Shown here: positions 38,847 through 47,787 of the stretch, in pieces | Layout of the letters: every line of letters begins with the position of its first letter | How positions within the stretch are numbered: the first letter of the stretch is position 1 | Assembly: GCA_946482595.1 (NCBI GenBank) | Contig: CAMLSD010000003.1 | Location: 1 to 64,000 of the forward strand | DNA: 64,000 nt | Source: an uncultured Comamonadaceae bacterium | Lineage (GTDB): Bacteria; Pseudomonadota; Gammaproteobacteria; Burkholderiales; Burkholderiaceae | Direction: 5' to 3' | Position numbers and translations under genes: made by a program | The notes under the pieces: model-generated | The model's database searches: none | Seen by the model: only the letters and a program-made list of their open reading frames with translations | What the model was told of the DNA's origin: nothing

Positions 38847-41453
38847 ATGCAAGTCATCAAGCCAACACAACTCGGGCTGTCCACCCGTGTCATCGAGCAT
38901 CAGGGACGCATGGCGATGTGCGTGTCGGCCGCGCTGTACTTCCCGATGGGCGACGGCGCGAGCAAGGTGCTGTGGTCCGAGCCGTCGATGTGGAAGTTCC
39001 TCACGGTCGAGATGGAGGGGCAGCCGCTCGTTGACGAGGGCGTGATCAAGACGCGCCCCGAGTACCTGCTGCGCGCCGTGGCCTGCCCGCCGGGCGGGGC
39101 TCCGGCACCGGCCTGTGCGGTTCGCGCGCGGGTCGGTCCGCTGGAGAAGACGCTCACGGTGCACGGACACCGCTACTGGAACAACGGCCGGGCCAGTGCC
39201 CCGGTGCCGTTCGAGCGCATGCCGCTGGGCTGGCACCTGACCTGGGGCGGCGCCGACGTGCCCGAGAACCCGCTCGGCCGCGGCCGTGCCGTCTTCCCGA
39301 TCGACACCGTCGAGGCCCACTGGCTGCCGAATGTCGAGTACGCAAGCCACCCGGTGGGTTCACCGTCGCAGGTCGGTGTGCCGGCTGCATTCGACCGCAT
39401 CGATCCGATGTGGGCCTCGCGCGCGCGCTGGCGCGGCACCTATGACGAGGCCTGGTACAAGACCCATGCACCCGGCTTTCCGCCTGACATCGACTGGCAG
39501 CACTTCAACATGGCCAGTCCCGATCAATGGTTCCCCGGTGAGCTCAGCGGTGACGAGCCCTACGCCTTCGAACACTTGAACCCGGACAAGCCGGTGGTGG
39601 CGGGCCGACTGCCGGGCGTCATCACCCGCTGCATCGTGCGCTACGGGCGTGGCCCGAACGCCGGCAAGCTGCGAGACGTTCCGATGCGCCTGACCACCCT
39701 GTGGTTCTTCCCGCACGTGGAGCGTGTGGTGATGATCGCCCAGGGCATCGTCCCGGTCACCGAGGACGATGGCCAGGACGTCGAGCTGCTCATGGGCGGC
39801 GTGGAGGCCCTGGGCAGCCCCAAGACCCAGGACCACTACCTGAACGTGCTCAAGCTGCGCCAGGACCCTGAATACGGCGCCATCTACGCGCTGCGCGACG
39901 CCGACCTCCTGCCGGACGGCGTGACCACCGAAGACCCATCGTTCGACGCCCTGAAGTCCGAGTACGAGATGGAGGGGTTTGCCGCCGACAACCAGTTCCG
40001 GCGTGCCGAGGTGCAGGTGGCGCAGATCCGCAAGAAGGTTCAGTCGCTCGGCCTGGACCCCGACAAGTTCGGCATCAAGGCGCCGGTGCGCCCGAAAAAG
40101 CCCACGCTCGAGCAGTTGCCGGACTACCTGCGCACCGAGGTGGCCCGCGCCAAGGGCAGCACGATGGGTGCACTGAAGCAGGCCGCCGAGGACGTGAAGC
40201 GGGCCGAGGGCCTGGCGCGCACCCATGGCGTGGACCTGGCTGCGGCCTCCCAGCGCCGGCCGCCGGCGTTCAGCGCCGCGGCCGAGTTCAATCGCCTCGC
40301 TGGCGTGATGCCGGCCAGCACCTCACCCGACGTGCTCAAGCGGCTCAAGACCAAGCTGATGCAGGCCGAGGATGCCGAGCGCCTGTCCTACTGGATGACG
40401 GCCCATCGCCAGTCGCCGATCCCGCGCGTGGCGGCGCCCGAATCCGCCCGCATGCTGGCGGCGCTGCAGAAGGTGCGCGCTGCAGGGCTGCCCACCAAAG
40501 GGGCCAAGCTGACCGGCGTGGACCTGTCCGGGCAGAACCTGGCCGGGCTCGACCTCAGCGGCGCCCAGATGGAAAACGCCGTGCTGGTGGGTGCCAACCT
40601 CGAGGGCGCCAACCTGTCGTTTGCCGTGCTGGCGCATGCCGACCTGACCGGAGCGCGGCTCACAGGGGCACGCCTGGAAGGCACCAACCTTGGCCGCGCC
40701 ACGCTCAAGCAGGCCGTGTGCGAGGCGGCCCATCTCGACACCGCGGTGCTCAGCGGCGCGAACTTCGAAGGCGCGATCTTCCGGGGCTCCTCGCTCAAGG
40801 GGGTCGACGTCAGCGAAACACCCTTCAAGGCATCGGACTGGTCACAGTGCGTGGCCACCTCGATGACGCTCGTGAAGGCCGAGATCGAAGGTGTCGCGTT
40901 TGCCGCAACCGATCTCAGCCAGTGCACCTTCATCGAGTGCAGCTTCAAGCGCTGCAGTTTCGTGCGGGCGCGTCTGCACAACGCATCGTTCGTGTCGTGC
41001 ACCTTCGAGGACGTGCACTTCGACCAGGCGGACCTGCTCAAGGCCACGTTCGTCAAGGGCTGCACCTTCCAGGGTGTGCGCGCACCCGGTGCGCGGCTGC
41101 GCGAGGCCAACCTGCGCGGCGCCGTGCTCAAGGCCGGGCTGTTCGAGGGGGCGGACTTCACCGGGGCCGATGTGTCCGAGGTCGACTTCACCGCGGCGCG
41201 CCTGACCGGCGCCAGCTTTGCCGGGGCCATGATGATCCGTACCGTGCTGCACGGGGCCCATCTTGTCGGGGCCAACCTGATGAACGCCATCGCCCAGAAG
41301 GCCGACGTGCGCAGCGCCGACCTGCGCAATGCCAACCTTTACGGCAGTGACCTGTCGCGCATCTGGCGCGACGACATCACCGTATTCGACGGCGCCAACT
41401 TCGACCGGGCGCGTACGCACCCGCTGCGCAAGGAGGCGCCCGCAGCCCCATGA
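38847..41453 (+). CDS. DUF2169 domain protein with pentapeptide repeats
   Basis: An 868-residue protein with an N-terminal DUF2169 domain in about the first 300 residues (LGLSTRVIEHQGRMAMCVSA, then MPLGWHLTWGGADVPENPLG). A charged linker follows, then a long pentapeptide-repeat right-handed helix from about residue 550 to the end (ANLEGANLSFAVLAHADL). DUF2169 proteins act as adaptors that load effectors onto VgrG/PAAR spikes in some T6SSs. Fusion with pentapeptides and the adjacent PAAR-like gene fit such a role here. The stop overlaps the next start by four bases (ATGA). Confidence 0.88.
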   Translation: MQVIKPTQLGLSTRVIEHQGRMAMCVSAALYFPMGDGASKVLWSEPSMWKFLTVEMEGQPLVDEGVIKTRPEYLLRAVACPPGGAPAPACAVRARVGPLEKTLTVHGHRYWNNGRASAPVPFERMPLGWHLTWGGADVPENPLGRGRAVFPIDTVEAHWLPNVEYASHPVGSPSQVGVPAAFDRIDPMWASRARWRGTYDEAWYKTHAPGFPPDIDWQHFNMASPDQWFPGELSGDEPYAFEHLNPDKPVVAGRLPGVITRCIVRYGRGPNAGKLRDVPMRLTTLWFFPHVERVVMIAQGIVPVTEDDGQDVELLMGGVEALGSPKTQDHYLNVLKLRQDPEYGAIYALRDADLLPDGVTTEDPSFDALKSEYEMEGFAADNQFRRAEVQVAQIRKKVQSLGLDPDKFGIKAPVRPKKPTLEQLPDYLRTEVARAKGSTMGALKQAAEDVKRAEGLARTHGVDLAAASQRRPPAFSAAAEFNRLAGVMPASTSPDVLKRLKTKLMQAEDAERLSYWMTAHRQSPIPRVAAPESARMLAALQKVRAAGLPTKGAKLTGVDLSGQNLAGLDLSGAQMENAVLVGANLEGANLSFAVLAHADLTGARLTGARLEGTNLGRATLKQAVCEAAHLDTAVLSGANFEGAIFRGSSLKGVDVSETPFKASDWSQCVATSMTLVKAEIEGVAFAATDLSQCTFIECSFKRCSFVRARLHNASFVSCTFEDVHFDQADLLKATFVKGCTFQGVRAPGARLREANLRGAVLKAGLFEGADFTGADVSEVDFTAARLTGASFAGAMMIRTVLHGAHLVGANLMNAIAQKADVRSADLRNANLYGSDLSRIWRDDITVFDGANFDRARTHPLRKEAPAAP

Positions 41454-42511
41454 ATCCCCAAGGTGTGATGCTGCTGGTCCACTACGGTGAGCCAGTGACC
41501 GAACAGGACCTGTCCAAGTCCGACTTTGCGCGCTGTGCCCTGCGCGGCGGGTTGTTCAACCAGGTCAACTTCTCCGGCGCCGACTTCAGCGGCGCCGATC
41601 TGCGCGAGTCCGTGTTCGACAACTGCGATTTTTCCGGTGCCCGCATGGTGGGCACCAAGCTGCGTGCAGCCACCTTCAACCGCTGCCGTCTGGCCGGTGT
41701 GGTGGCGACCGGGTCGTCGTGGTCGAATGCGCGCCTGGTCGAAAGCGGGTTTGTCGAGGCCGATCTCAGCGAAGCGGACTTCACCCTCACCAACATCATC
41801 AAGTCGCGCCTGACCCGGGCCCGGCTGCAGCGAGCGGTGCTGGACCGCACCAACCTGATCGAGACCTCGCTGGCCGGCGCCGACCTGCGCGAGGCCAAGC
41901 TCTACCAGGCAGTGCTGTCCGAGTGCCAGACCGAAGAGGCGGTGTGGGCGCAGGCCTCCTTCACGCTGACGATGTTCAGCAAGATGGACCTGACCGGGCG
42001 CACCTTCGAAGGCCAGCCCCTGCTGGGCTGCCAGTTCGTCGAGACGATCCTGGCCGAGACTAATTTCTCGCAGTGCCGGCTCGATCAGTGCAACTTCAAG
42101 GGGGCCGATCTCAGCCGCTCGACCTTTGCGGGGGCCAAGGCCGACCTGTGCCTGTTCCCCGAGGTCAAGGCCCAGGGCGCGGACTTCCGTCGCGCCTCGC
42201 TGCGCCAGGCGATCTTTGCCCAGAGCCAGTTCGAGCAGTGCCATTTCGACGCCGCCGATCTGTACCAGACCTATTTCGCGCAATCCCAGCTGTCGGCCTG
42301 TTCGTTCCGCGACACCGACCTGACCTACGCCGATTTCAGCCACGCCAAGATCCACGGCTGCGATCTGGAGGGCGCCAGCATGGTGCGTGCGCAGATGCAC
42401 GCAGCCGACCATCAGGGCTCCCGCATTCCCAACCTGGCCCAGGCGCTGGGTACCGACGAACAACGCGCCAAGGCGGAGAAGTGGGGGCAGGGCGCCTCCG
42501 CGTCTGCCTGA
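41450..42511 (+). CDS. Pentapeptide-repeat protein
   Basis: A 353-residue protein made almost wholly of pentapeptide repeats of the A(D/N)LXX type, for example GADFSGADLRESVFD and KGADLSRSTFAGAKAD. Such repeats fold into a square beta-helix. It is translationally coupled to the DUF2169-pentapeptide gene (ATGA overlap), so the two probably act together, perhaps as a two-part adaptor or as a structural extension of the spike. I see no enzymatic residues. 24 bases separate it from the DUF3540 gene. Confidence 0.88.
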   Translation: MNPQGVMLLVHYGEPVTEQDLSKSDFARCALRGGLFNQVNFSGADFSGADLRESVFDNCDFSGARMVGTKLRAATFNRCRLAGVVATGSSWSNARLVESGFVEADLSEADFTLTNIIKSRLTRARLQRAVLDRTNLIETSLAGADLREAKLYQAVLSECQTEEAVWAQASFTLTMFSKMDLTGRTFEGQPLLGCQFVETILAETNFSQCRLDQCNFKGADLSRSTFAGAKADLCLFPEVKAQGADFRRASLRQAIFAQSQFEQCHFDAADLYQTYFAQSQLSACSFRDTDLTYADFSHAKIHGCDLEGASMVRAQMHAADHQGSRIPNLAQALGTDEQRAKAEKWGQGASASA

Positions 42512-42535
42512 GCCCCCCGCATCAGGAGCAGTCCC

Positions 42536-43276
42536 ATGAACGCATCGACCCAGAATCCGCATCGGTACCAGCCCGCTTTCGACAGCTACGTCCGGGTCCC
42601 CGCAGGCACGGCGTGGCAGCGTCAGTCGTTCGAGGAAACCGGCAGCTGGCGTGCGCCGCCTGCAGCGCGCCAGGGCACCGGACGCGTGCTGCTGGGTGCC
42701 GATGGTTCGCCCCGCATCGAGGTGGACGGCGGCTGGCGTGCCGCCCGTGTGGCCGCCGGTTGCCTGCTGCAGCCTCAGGAAGGCGACCTGGTCCTGTGGT
42801 TCGTCGATGGGGACGCAGCCTGGGTGCTGCACGTGCTGGAGCGCGCGCCGGCCGACACCGCGCCGCAGGTGTGCCTGCCCGATGGTGCCGTGCTCGGCAC
42901 CCGTGACGAGGGCGCGCTGACGCTGCGGGCCGGTGCGCTGGGTGTCGAGTGCCGCAACCTGAACCTGGAGTCCGAAGAGGTCTCCGTCGTCACGCGCGCC
43001 GCACGCCTGGTGACCGATACCTGCCTGTCGGTCGGGCGCCTGGCCGAAAGTGCGTTCGGCACGCTCAAGCTGGTCGGCGAACACTTCCATGCCGTGTTCG
43101 ACCGCCTGCACAGCCACGCACGCGAGCACCAGCGGGTCTCGCAGGAGATCGACCTGGTGCAGGCCGGCACGCTCGACCTGCGCGGCAGCCAGCTGGCCAA
43201 CGTGCACGCACCCAACGTGACGGTCGAAGGCGAGCAGCTCGTCAAGCTGCGTGGCGGCCAGATCCACATGGGTTGA
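42536..43276 (+). CDS. DUF3540 domain protein of the T6SS spike cassette
   Basis: A 246-residue protein with the features of DUF3540: an OB-like part (VAAGCLLQPQEGDLVLWFVD, about 74-93) followed by a beta-helical section (LTLRAGALGVECRNLNLES) and a C-terminal VTVEGEQLVKLRGGQIHMG. The family travels with DUF2169 and DUF4150 genes in T6SS loci and looks like a miniature VgrG-type spike piece. Its role is unproven. An AGGAGC site precedes the ATG, and the PAAR-like gene begins 10 bases after the stop. Confidence 0.82.
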   Translation: MNASTQNPHRYQPAFDSYVRVPAGTAWQRQSFEETGSWRAPPAARQGTGRVLLGADGSPRIEVDGGWRAARVAAGCLLQPQEGDLVLWFVDGDAAWVLHVLERAPADTAPQVCLPDGAVLGTRDEGALTLRAGALGVECRNLNLESEEVSVVTRAARLVTDTCLSVGRLAESAFGTLKLVGEHFHAVFDRLHSHAREHQRVSQEIDLVQAGTLDLRGSQLANVHAPNVTVEGEQLVKLRGGQIHMG

Positions 43277-43286
43277 GGAGCCGACC

Positions 43287-43682
43287 ATGTTTGCCAACAG
43301 CCAGATGATGGGCACCGACATGGGGTTTCCCGACGTGTGCCTGACGCCCACGCCAGCCGGCCCGGTGCCGATTCCCTACCCGAACATCGCGATGGGGCCG
43401 ATGGCCATTCCCAACGTCCCGACGGTGCTCATCATGGGCATGCCGGCGCACAACATGGGCACCACCATTCCGATGACCAACGGCGACAACGCCGGGGTGG
43501 CGATGGGGGTGGCCTCGGGAACCGTGATGGGCCCGTCGCGGCACGTGACGGGTGCGTTCACGATCCTGATCCATGGCATGCCGGCCACACGCATGACGAG
43601 CGTGGCCATCCAGAACAGCACCAACTGCCCGGGCGTGCGCCTGGTCCCGAGCCAGCCGCTGGTGCTGATGCTTGCCCCGTGA
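43287..43682 (+). CDS. PAAR-like protein (DUF4150)
   Basis: A 131-residue spike-tip candidate. It starts MFANSQMMGTDMGFPDVCLT and contains PVPIPYPNIAMGP, VLIMGMPAHNMGTTIPMTNG and a later ILIHGMPATRMTSVA, the DUF4150 pattern related to PAAR. ATG 43287 follows GAGGAG by six bases; an upstream in-frame start at 43251 would overlap the DUF3540 gene. No toxin domain is fused at the C-terminus, so any cargo must come from another gene. Confidence 0.9.
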   Translation: MFANSQMMGTDMGFPDVCLTPTPAGPVPIPYPNIAMGPMAIPNVPTVLIMGMPAHNMGTTIPMTNGDNAGVAMGVASGTVMGPSRHVTGAFTILIHGMPATRMTSVAIQNSTNCPGVRLVPSQPLVLMLAP

Positions 43683-43918
43683 GTGCGGGGGGGACTTCAA
43701 GAAGAGGGGTGACTTCAACTTAGGGGGTTCGGCTTGTCACGACCGGATCCCTTGGTTAGCCTGAACCCATGGACAAGGGGCCACGCCGGTGCATGAACCC
43801 ACAGGGTGCACACAAGCCCGAACCTGAGCAGGCTCAGGCATGAGCCGGGTGGCCCGATACCGACCTGCAGGCCTGGGCCGGCGGGTCTTCGTTGAAGAGT
43901 TGCCACTTTCTGACCGAT
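43683..43918 (+). promoter_or_regulatory. Intergenic region before tagH
   Basis: These 236 bases between the PAAR-like gene and tagH hold no gene I can support. Two copies of GACTTCAA lie 18 bases apart (43693 and 43711). The second runs into TTAGGGGGTTCGG (43719), which resembles the motifs of the divergent tssJ/tssA region. This suggests a separate promoter for tagH-pppA. Confidence 0.35.
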
Positions 43919-45919
43919 ATGCTTTTACTCAAAGTCCTCAGCGTGGGTGGCCGGGCCCCCGCGACTCCCATGGCGGCGCAGTTCGGCCCGACCGGGGGGT
44001 CGATCGGGCGCAATGAAGGCAACACGCTGGTGCTGCCCGACGAAGCCAAGACCATTTCACGGCAGCACGCCACGATCACCCAGGTGTCCGGGGAGTTCAT
44101 GCTGGCCGACCAGGGCGCCAACCCGACGCTGTGCAATGGTGCGCCCGTGGGCACAGGGCAGCAGGTGCGCCTGCGCCATGGCGACGAACTGCGCATCGGT
44201 CCCTACATCATTCGCTGCGAGCTGCCGCAGGCGGCGCCTGCCTTCGATCCCAACAGCACCCAGGTGAACCTGCTGGGCGGCGCCGCACCGGCGGCGCCGT
44301 TGGCCCCCCCGGCCATGCCGGCTGCACCAGCCCAGATGGCTCCTGCCCAGATGGCTCCTGCCCAGATGGCACCCGCATTCACGCCGCCGGCCGCGCAGGC
44401 CTTCCCGGGTGCAGGTGCGCCAGCCATGCCGGCAGCACCCTTCGATCCGTTCGCCGCGCCGCCGGCCGCAGCCGGCCTGCCGGCGGCTCCGGTCGACCCC
44501 TTCGCTGACCTCTTTGCACCACCTGCCGCGGCCGTGCCGCTGCCACAGGCCGTGGCGGCGCCCGTGCCGATGGCGCCTCCCGTTGCGGCGCCCCCGAAGG
44601 CCCAGGCCTTTCCGGGCGGCTCGATCCCGGACGACTTCGATCCGTTTGCGAGCCTGATCAAGGAGCAGCCCAAACCCAGCACCACCGAGGCCTTCAACCC
44701 GTTTGCAACGGGGGCCCGCAAGGTGCCGCCGCCCATTCCGTTCGAGTCGGCGCATCCGCACGACGATCTGCTGGGCCAGGCGGGGGACAAGCCCGCGTCG
44801 ATCGACGAGCTGTTCGGCCTGGGCGGCAGTTCATCGAATCCGCTCGAGGTGCTGCGTCCCGACGATGGTCTCGCGGCACCCAGTGCCCCGGTACCCGTCG
44901 ATGATCCACTGGCCCTGTTCGGCGGCCCGTTGAACCCGGTGGGCGCCGGCAGCGCCACCCCCGACCAGACACCGATGGTCGATCAGCCCTTCATTCCGCC
45001 GCGTGTGGTGGCGCCTGAAGCACCGCGGATGCCGCCACCTGCAGCGCAACCCGCACCACAGGCGGCACCGGCCGGCGTGAGCCCCCAGGCCATCGACGAT
45101 CTGCTGGCGGCAGTGGGGCCGATGGACCCCACCCGTCTGACCACCGGCCAGTTCAAGGTCGCCAAGCCGGTGAACGTCGACACGCCCCAGCCCCTGGTTC
45201 CGCCACCGGCGCCTCCGGCCGCACTGCACCCGCAAGCGCAAGCGCCTGTTGCGGCGGCAGCACGGCCGGCCGCACCTGCGCCGGGCGCTGCGGCCACGCC
45301 AGCGGGCCAGCCGTCGATGGACGTGCTGATGGCGGCCTTCTGCGAAGGTCTGGGCAGCCCGTTGAACCTGCCCGACGGCGTGACCGAGGAATTCATGTTC
45401 CGCATGGGCGGGCTGGTGCGCGAGGCGGTGCATGGCACGGTGGACCTGCTCAATGCTCGCGCCGTGACCAAACGCGAGGTGAAGGCCAGCGCGACCGTGA
45501 TCATGGAGCGCAACAACAACCCGCTGAAGTTCTCGCCGGATGCCAAGACGGCCATGCTCTACCTGGTGTCCGGGCGACTTAACCCCGCCTTCATGCCGCC
45601 GATCACCGCGATGCGCGACGCCTACTACGACCTGCGTTCGCACCAATTCGGTTTCATGGCGGGGACCAAGGCTGCCCTCGAGGGCGTGCTTGAACGCTTC
45701 GAGCCGCAGCAGCTTGAGGGTCGCCTCGCGAGCAAGGGGCTGATCGATTCACTCATCCCCGGTGCGCGCAAGGCCCGGCTGTGGGACCTGTTCAACGAGC
45801 TCTACAAGGAAATCGCCCGGGAGGCTGAGGATGACTTCCATGCGTTGTTCGGCCAGGCTTTCCTGAAGGCCTATGAAGAACACGTCGAGGCCCTGCGGCG
45901 TGACCTGCCCGACCAATGA
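43919..45919 (+). CDS. tagH: T6SS FHA-domain protein TagH (Fha)
   Basis: Phosphothreonine-reading scaffold of T6SS post-translational control. The 666 residues have an N-terminal FHA domain (about 1-100) with GRNEGNTLVLP, ISRQHATI and LADQGANPTLCNG. A long Pro/Ala-rich linker follows, and a conserved C-terminal VI_FHA region contains LNARAVTKREVKASATVI, SPDAKTAMLYL and HQFGFMAGTKAALEGVLERF. ATG 43919 gives MLLLKVLSVGG; an in-frame TTG at 43892 is less likely, and neither has a clear ribosome site. It overlaps pppA by four bases. Confidence 0.92.
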   Translation: MLLLKVLSVGGRAPATPMAAQFGPTGGSIGRNEGNTLVLPDEAKTISRQHATITQVSGEFMLADQGANPTLCNGAPVGTGQQVRLRHGDELRIGPYIIRCELPQAAPAFDPNSTQVNLLGGAAPAAPLAPPAMPAAPAQMAPAQMAPAQMAPAFTPPAAQAFPGAGAPAMPAAPFDPFAAPPAAAGLPAAPVDPFADLFAPPAAAVPLPQAVAAPVPMAPPVAAPPKAQAFPGGSIPDDFDPFASLIKEQPKPSTTEAFNPFATGARKVPPPIPFESAHPHDDLLGQAGDKPASIDELFGLGGSSSNPLEVLRPDDGLAAPSAPVPVDDPLALFGGPLNPVGAGSATPDQTPMVDQPFIPPRVVAPEAPRMPPPAAQPAPQAAPAGVSPQAIDDLLAAVGPMDPTRLTTGQFKVAKPVNVDTPQPLVPPPAPPAALHPQAQAPVAAAARPAAPAPGAAATPAGQPSMDVLMAAFCEGLGSPLNLPDGVTEEFMFRMGGLVREAVHGTVDLLNARAVTKREVKASATVIMERNNNPLKFSPDAKTAMLYLVSGRLNPAFMPPITAMRDAYYDLRSHQFGFMAGTKAALEGVLERFEPQQLEGRLASKGLIDSLIPGARKARLWDLFNELYKEIAREAEDDFHALFGQAFLKAYEEHVEALRRDLPDQ

Positions 45920-46737
45920 GGATGCCCATGCTGGAGTTGCACGTCCACGAGCTGTGTGACCAGGGCGGCCGGTCCTATCAGGAAGACGCGCACGGCCATG
46001 TGGTGGCCCGTGACGTGGCCTGTTTTGTGGTTGCCGACGGGGCAGGGGGGCACGGTGGCGGCGACGTTGCCTCGCGACTTGTCGTGCGGGCCATCCTGGA
46101 GCAGCATGCGCTGAGAGGGGAATGCTCGCCGGCGGGGGTCAATGCATTGATCCAGCATGCCCAGCAGGTCGTGCTTGCCGGTCAGAGCCGGTTTGCCCAG
46201 TACCCCGACATGCGCTCCACCGTCGTGATGTGCCTCGTCGACCTTCACAGCGGGCGTGTGGTGCTGGGCAACGTGGGCGACTCCCGGGGCTACTGGTTTC
46301 GCCGCGGCGAGCTGCAACTGCAGACGCGCGACCACAGCCTCGTCCAGCAGATGGTTGAAGCGGGCATGATCGGCCATGAGCAGATGCGTGCACGCAAGGA
46401 ACGCAGCGTGCTGACGAGTTCGCTGGGCAGTACCGGCGCGCTGGAGGCCTATGTGTATGAACTCGACACCCCGGGCCAGGACGGCGATGCGTTGATGCTG
46501 TGCACCGACGGCCTGTGGGAGTACGTGCTCGAGGACGAGATGCAGGACGTGCTGCGCCTCGGGCAGGACGGCGATCGCTACCTCGCCTACTTCAACAACT
46601 GGGTACGCACCCGGGCACCGTCCAACCATGACAACTACACCGCGCAGCTGTGCCTGTTCGGTGGGACGATGAACGACCCTGAAAGCACGATCATCAGCCC
46701 GGTGGTCGACTTCCGCCGTGCCACCGGCAGCACCTGA
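45916..46737 (+). CDS. pppA: PP2C-type Ser/Thr phosphatase PppA
   Basis: Dephosphorylates Fha and so switches T6SS firing off in the threonine-phosphorylation pathway. The 273 residues hold the PP2C metal motifs: GGRSYQEDAH (E23, D24), VADGAGGHGGGDVAS (D41), GNVGDSRGYWF, CTDGLWEYV and a C-terminal HDNYTAQL. The start overlaps the tagH stop (ATGA). The cognate kinase PpkA is not in this window. Confidence 0.93.
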   Translation: MRMPMLELHVHELCDQGGRSYQEDAHGHVVARDVACFVVADGAGGHGGGDVASRLVVRAILEQHALRGECSPAGVNALIQHAQQVVLAGQSRFAQYPDMRSTVVMCLVDLHSGRVVLGNVGDSRGYWFRRGELQLQTRDHSLVQQMVEAGMIGHEQMRARKERSVLTSSLGSTGALEAYVYELDTPGQDGDALMLCTDGLWEYVLEDEMQDVLRLGQDGDRYLAYFNNWVRTRAPSNHDNYTAQLCLFGGTMNDPESTIISPVVDFRRATGST

Positions 46738-46818
46738 GCGATGCGCGGGCACGCGGGGCAGGCAAGGCACACCCGCGCGACACCACGACAACAACCCTTC
46801 AGACCTGGAGAGAGCCTC

Positions 46819-47787
46819 ATGAACACTTCCCGCACCCGCGTGGCCCTGACCCGTTCGGTGATCGCTGCAGCAGCCGCGCTGGCCCTGGTGGCCTGTGGCG
46901 ACAAGGCGCCGCAGGAGCCGGCGGCCGGTGCACCGGCCAGCCCCGCGGCCACGCAGCACGTCACGCCATCGGCAGCGGCGCCGGCCGGCAATGCGGTGAT
47001 GTTCGAGGCCAATCAGACCGTTGCCGTGACGGGCCCGGACTTCATCACCTGGCGCGACCAGATGCTCACGCAAGGGGGCGAGAACCAGGTGCTGGAGGTG
47101 ACGGGCCGCGTGTTTGCCAACGAGGCGGCGCCTGGCGGCGAGGACCTGGGCACGGCACGGGCCGAGGCGGCCAGCATCCTGTTCATGGAAAAACTTGCGC
47201 CTGAGCGCATCGTGCTGAAGTCCGAGAAGTCGGCTGACCCGGCGCCGGCCGGGCGTTTCGAGGCGGTGAGCTTCCGCTGGGTCGATGCCGGCTCGGCAGT
47301 GGCCGCAGCACCAGCCGCCCCGGCATCGACGCCTGAAGTGGTCGCCGCTGCACCCGCACCCGCACCCGCACCCGCACCCGCACCCGCACCCGCACCGGCA
47401 CCGGCACCGGCACCGGCACCGGCACCGGCACCGGCGGCAGCACCTGCCGCCACGGCCGAGGTGCGACGCGCCACGCTGTACTTCGGGATCGGCGGCACCA
47501 CGCCGCGGGTGGACGCGGCGGCGCGTCAGCAGCTCAAGGCCCTGGTGCAGACCGCACAGGGCGGCAAGATCACCGTCGTGGGGCATGCCGACAACACCGG
47601 CGCCGAGTCCACCAACCAGGCACTGAGCGAGGCGCGCGCCGCTGCTGTGCGGCGTCTGCTGGTCCAGGCCGGTGCCCGTGCCGATGACGTCCAGGTGTCC
47701 GGCGCCGGGGCGGGCCAACCGGCTCAGGCCAATGAAACGGCGCAAGGGCGTGCGGCCAATCGACGTGTCGAGGTGTCGCTGCCATGA
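46819..47787 (+). CDS. OmpA-like peptidoglycan-binding lipoprotein
   Basis: A 322-residue lipoprotein with a lipobox LVAC at C26, followed by an Asp-free mature N-terminus (GDK) and so possibly outer-membrane sorted. The middle carries an Ala-Pro tract of about 14 dipeptides, which would form a stiff spacer. The C-terminal OmpA domain has VVGHADNTGAESTNQALSEA and NRRVEVSLP. ATG 46819 follows GGAGAG by six bases. It begins 81 bases after pppA and overlaps mltA by four bases, so it may link the T6SS region to cell-wall remodelling; this is inference. Confidence 0.85.
   Translation: MNTSRTRVALTRSVIAAAAALALVACGDKAPQEPAAGAPASPAATQHVTPSAAAPAGNAVMFEANQTVAVTGPDFITWRDQMLTQGGENQVLEVTGRVFANEAAPGGEDLGTARAEAASILFMEKLAPERIVLKSEKSADPAPAGRFEAVSFRWVDAGSAVAAAPAAPASTPEVVAAAPAPAPAPAPAPAPAPAPAPAPAPAPAPAAAPAATAEVRRATLYFGIGGTTPRVDAAARQQLKALVQTAQGGKITVVGHADNTGAESTNQALSEARAAAVRRLLVQAGARADDVQVSGAGAGQPAQANETAQGRAANRRVEVSLP
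47350..47433 (+). repeat. Hexamer repeats coding an Ala-Pro tract
   Basis: Seven perfect GCACCC units (47350-47391) are followed by seven perfect GCACCG units (47392-47433), all in frame. The block structure looks like two successive slippage expansions. Confidence 0.9.

Larger units (their letters stand above)
13168..46737. other. Type VI secretion system gene cluster
   Basis: All core components TssA-TssM are encoded: membrane complex TssJ-TssL-TssM, baseplate TssE-F-G-K, sheath TssB-C, tube Hcp, cap TssA, spike VgrG with a PAAR-like tip, and unfoldase ClpV. Accessory genes tagF, tagJ, tagH and pppA are also present. TagJ, the HSI-I-like Hcp, the short TssA and an OmpA-tailed TssL point to the clade that includes P. 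aeruginosa HSI-I. Two divergent promoters in 20916-21334 probably drive most of it. Confidence 0.95.

Noticed and set aside
35648..38893. A 1081-codon open frame on the - strand opposite vgrG, and a His/Arg-rich 432-codon frame at 38052-39350
   Set aside because: Both mirror the codon pattern of vgrG and its Gly/Ala repeats. They have low-complexity products, no ribosome site and no recognisable domain. Long antisense frames are expected in DNA this GC-rich.
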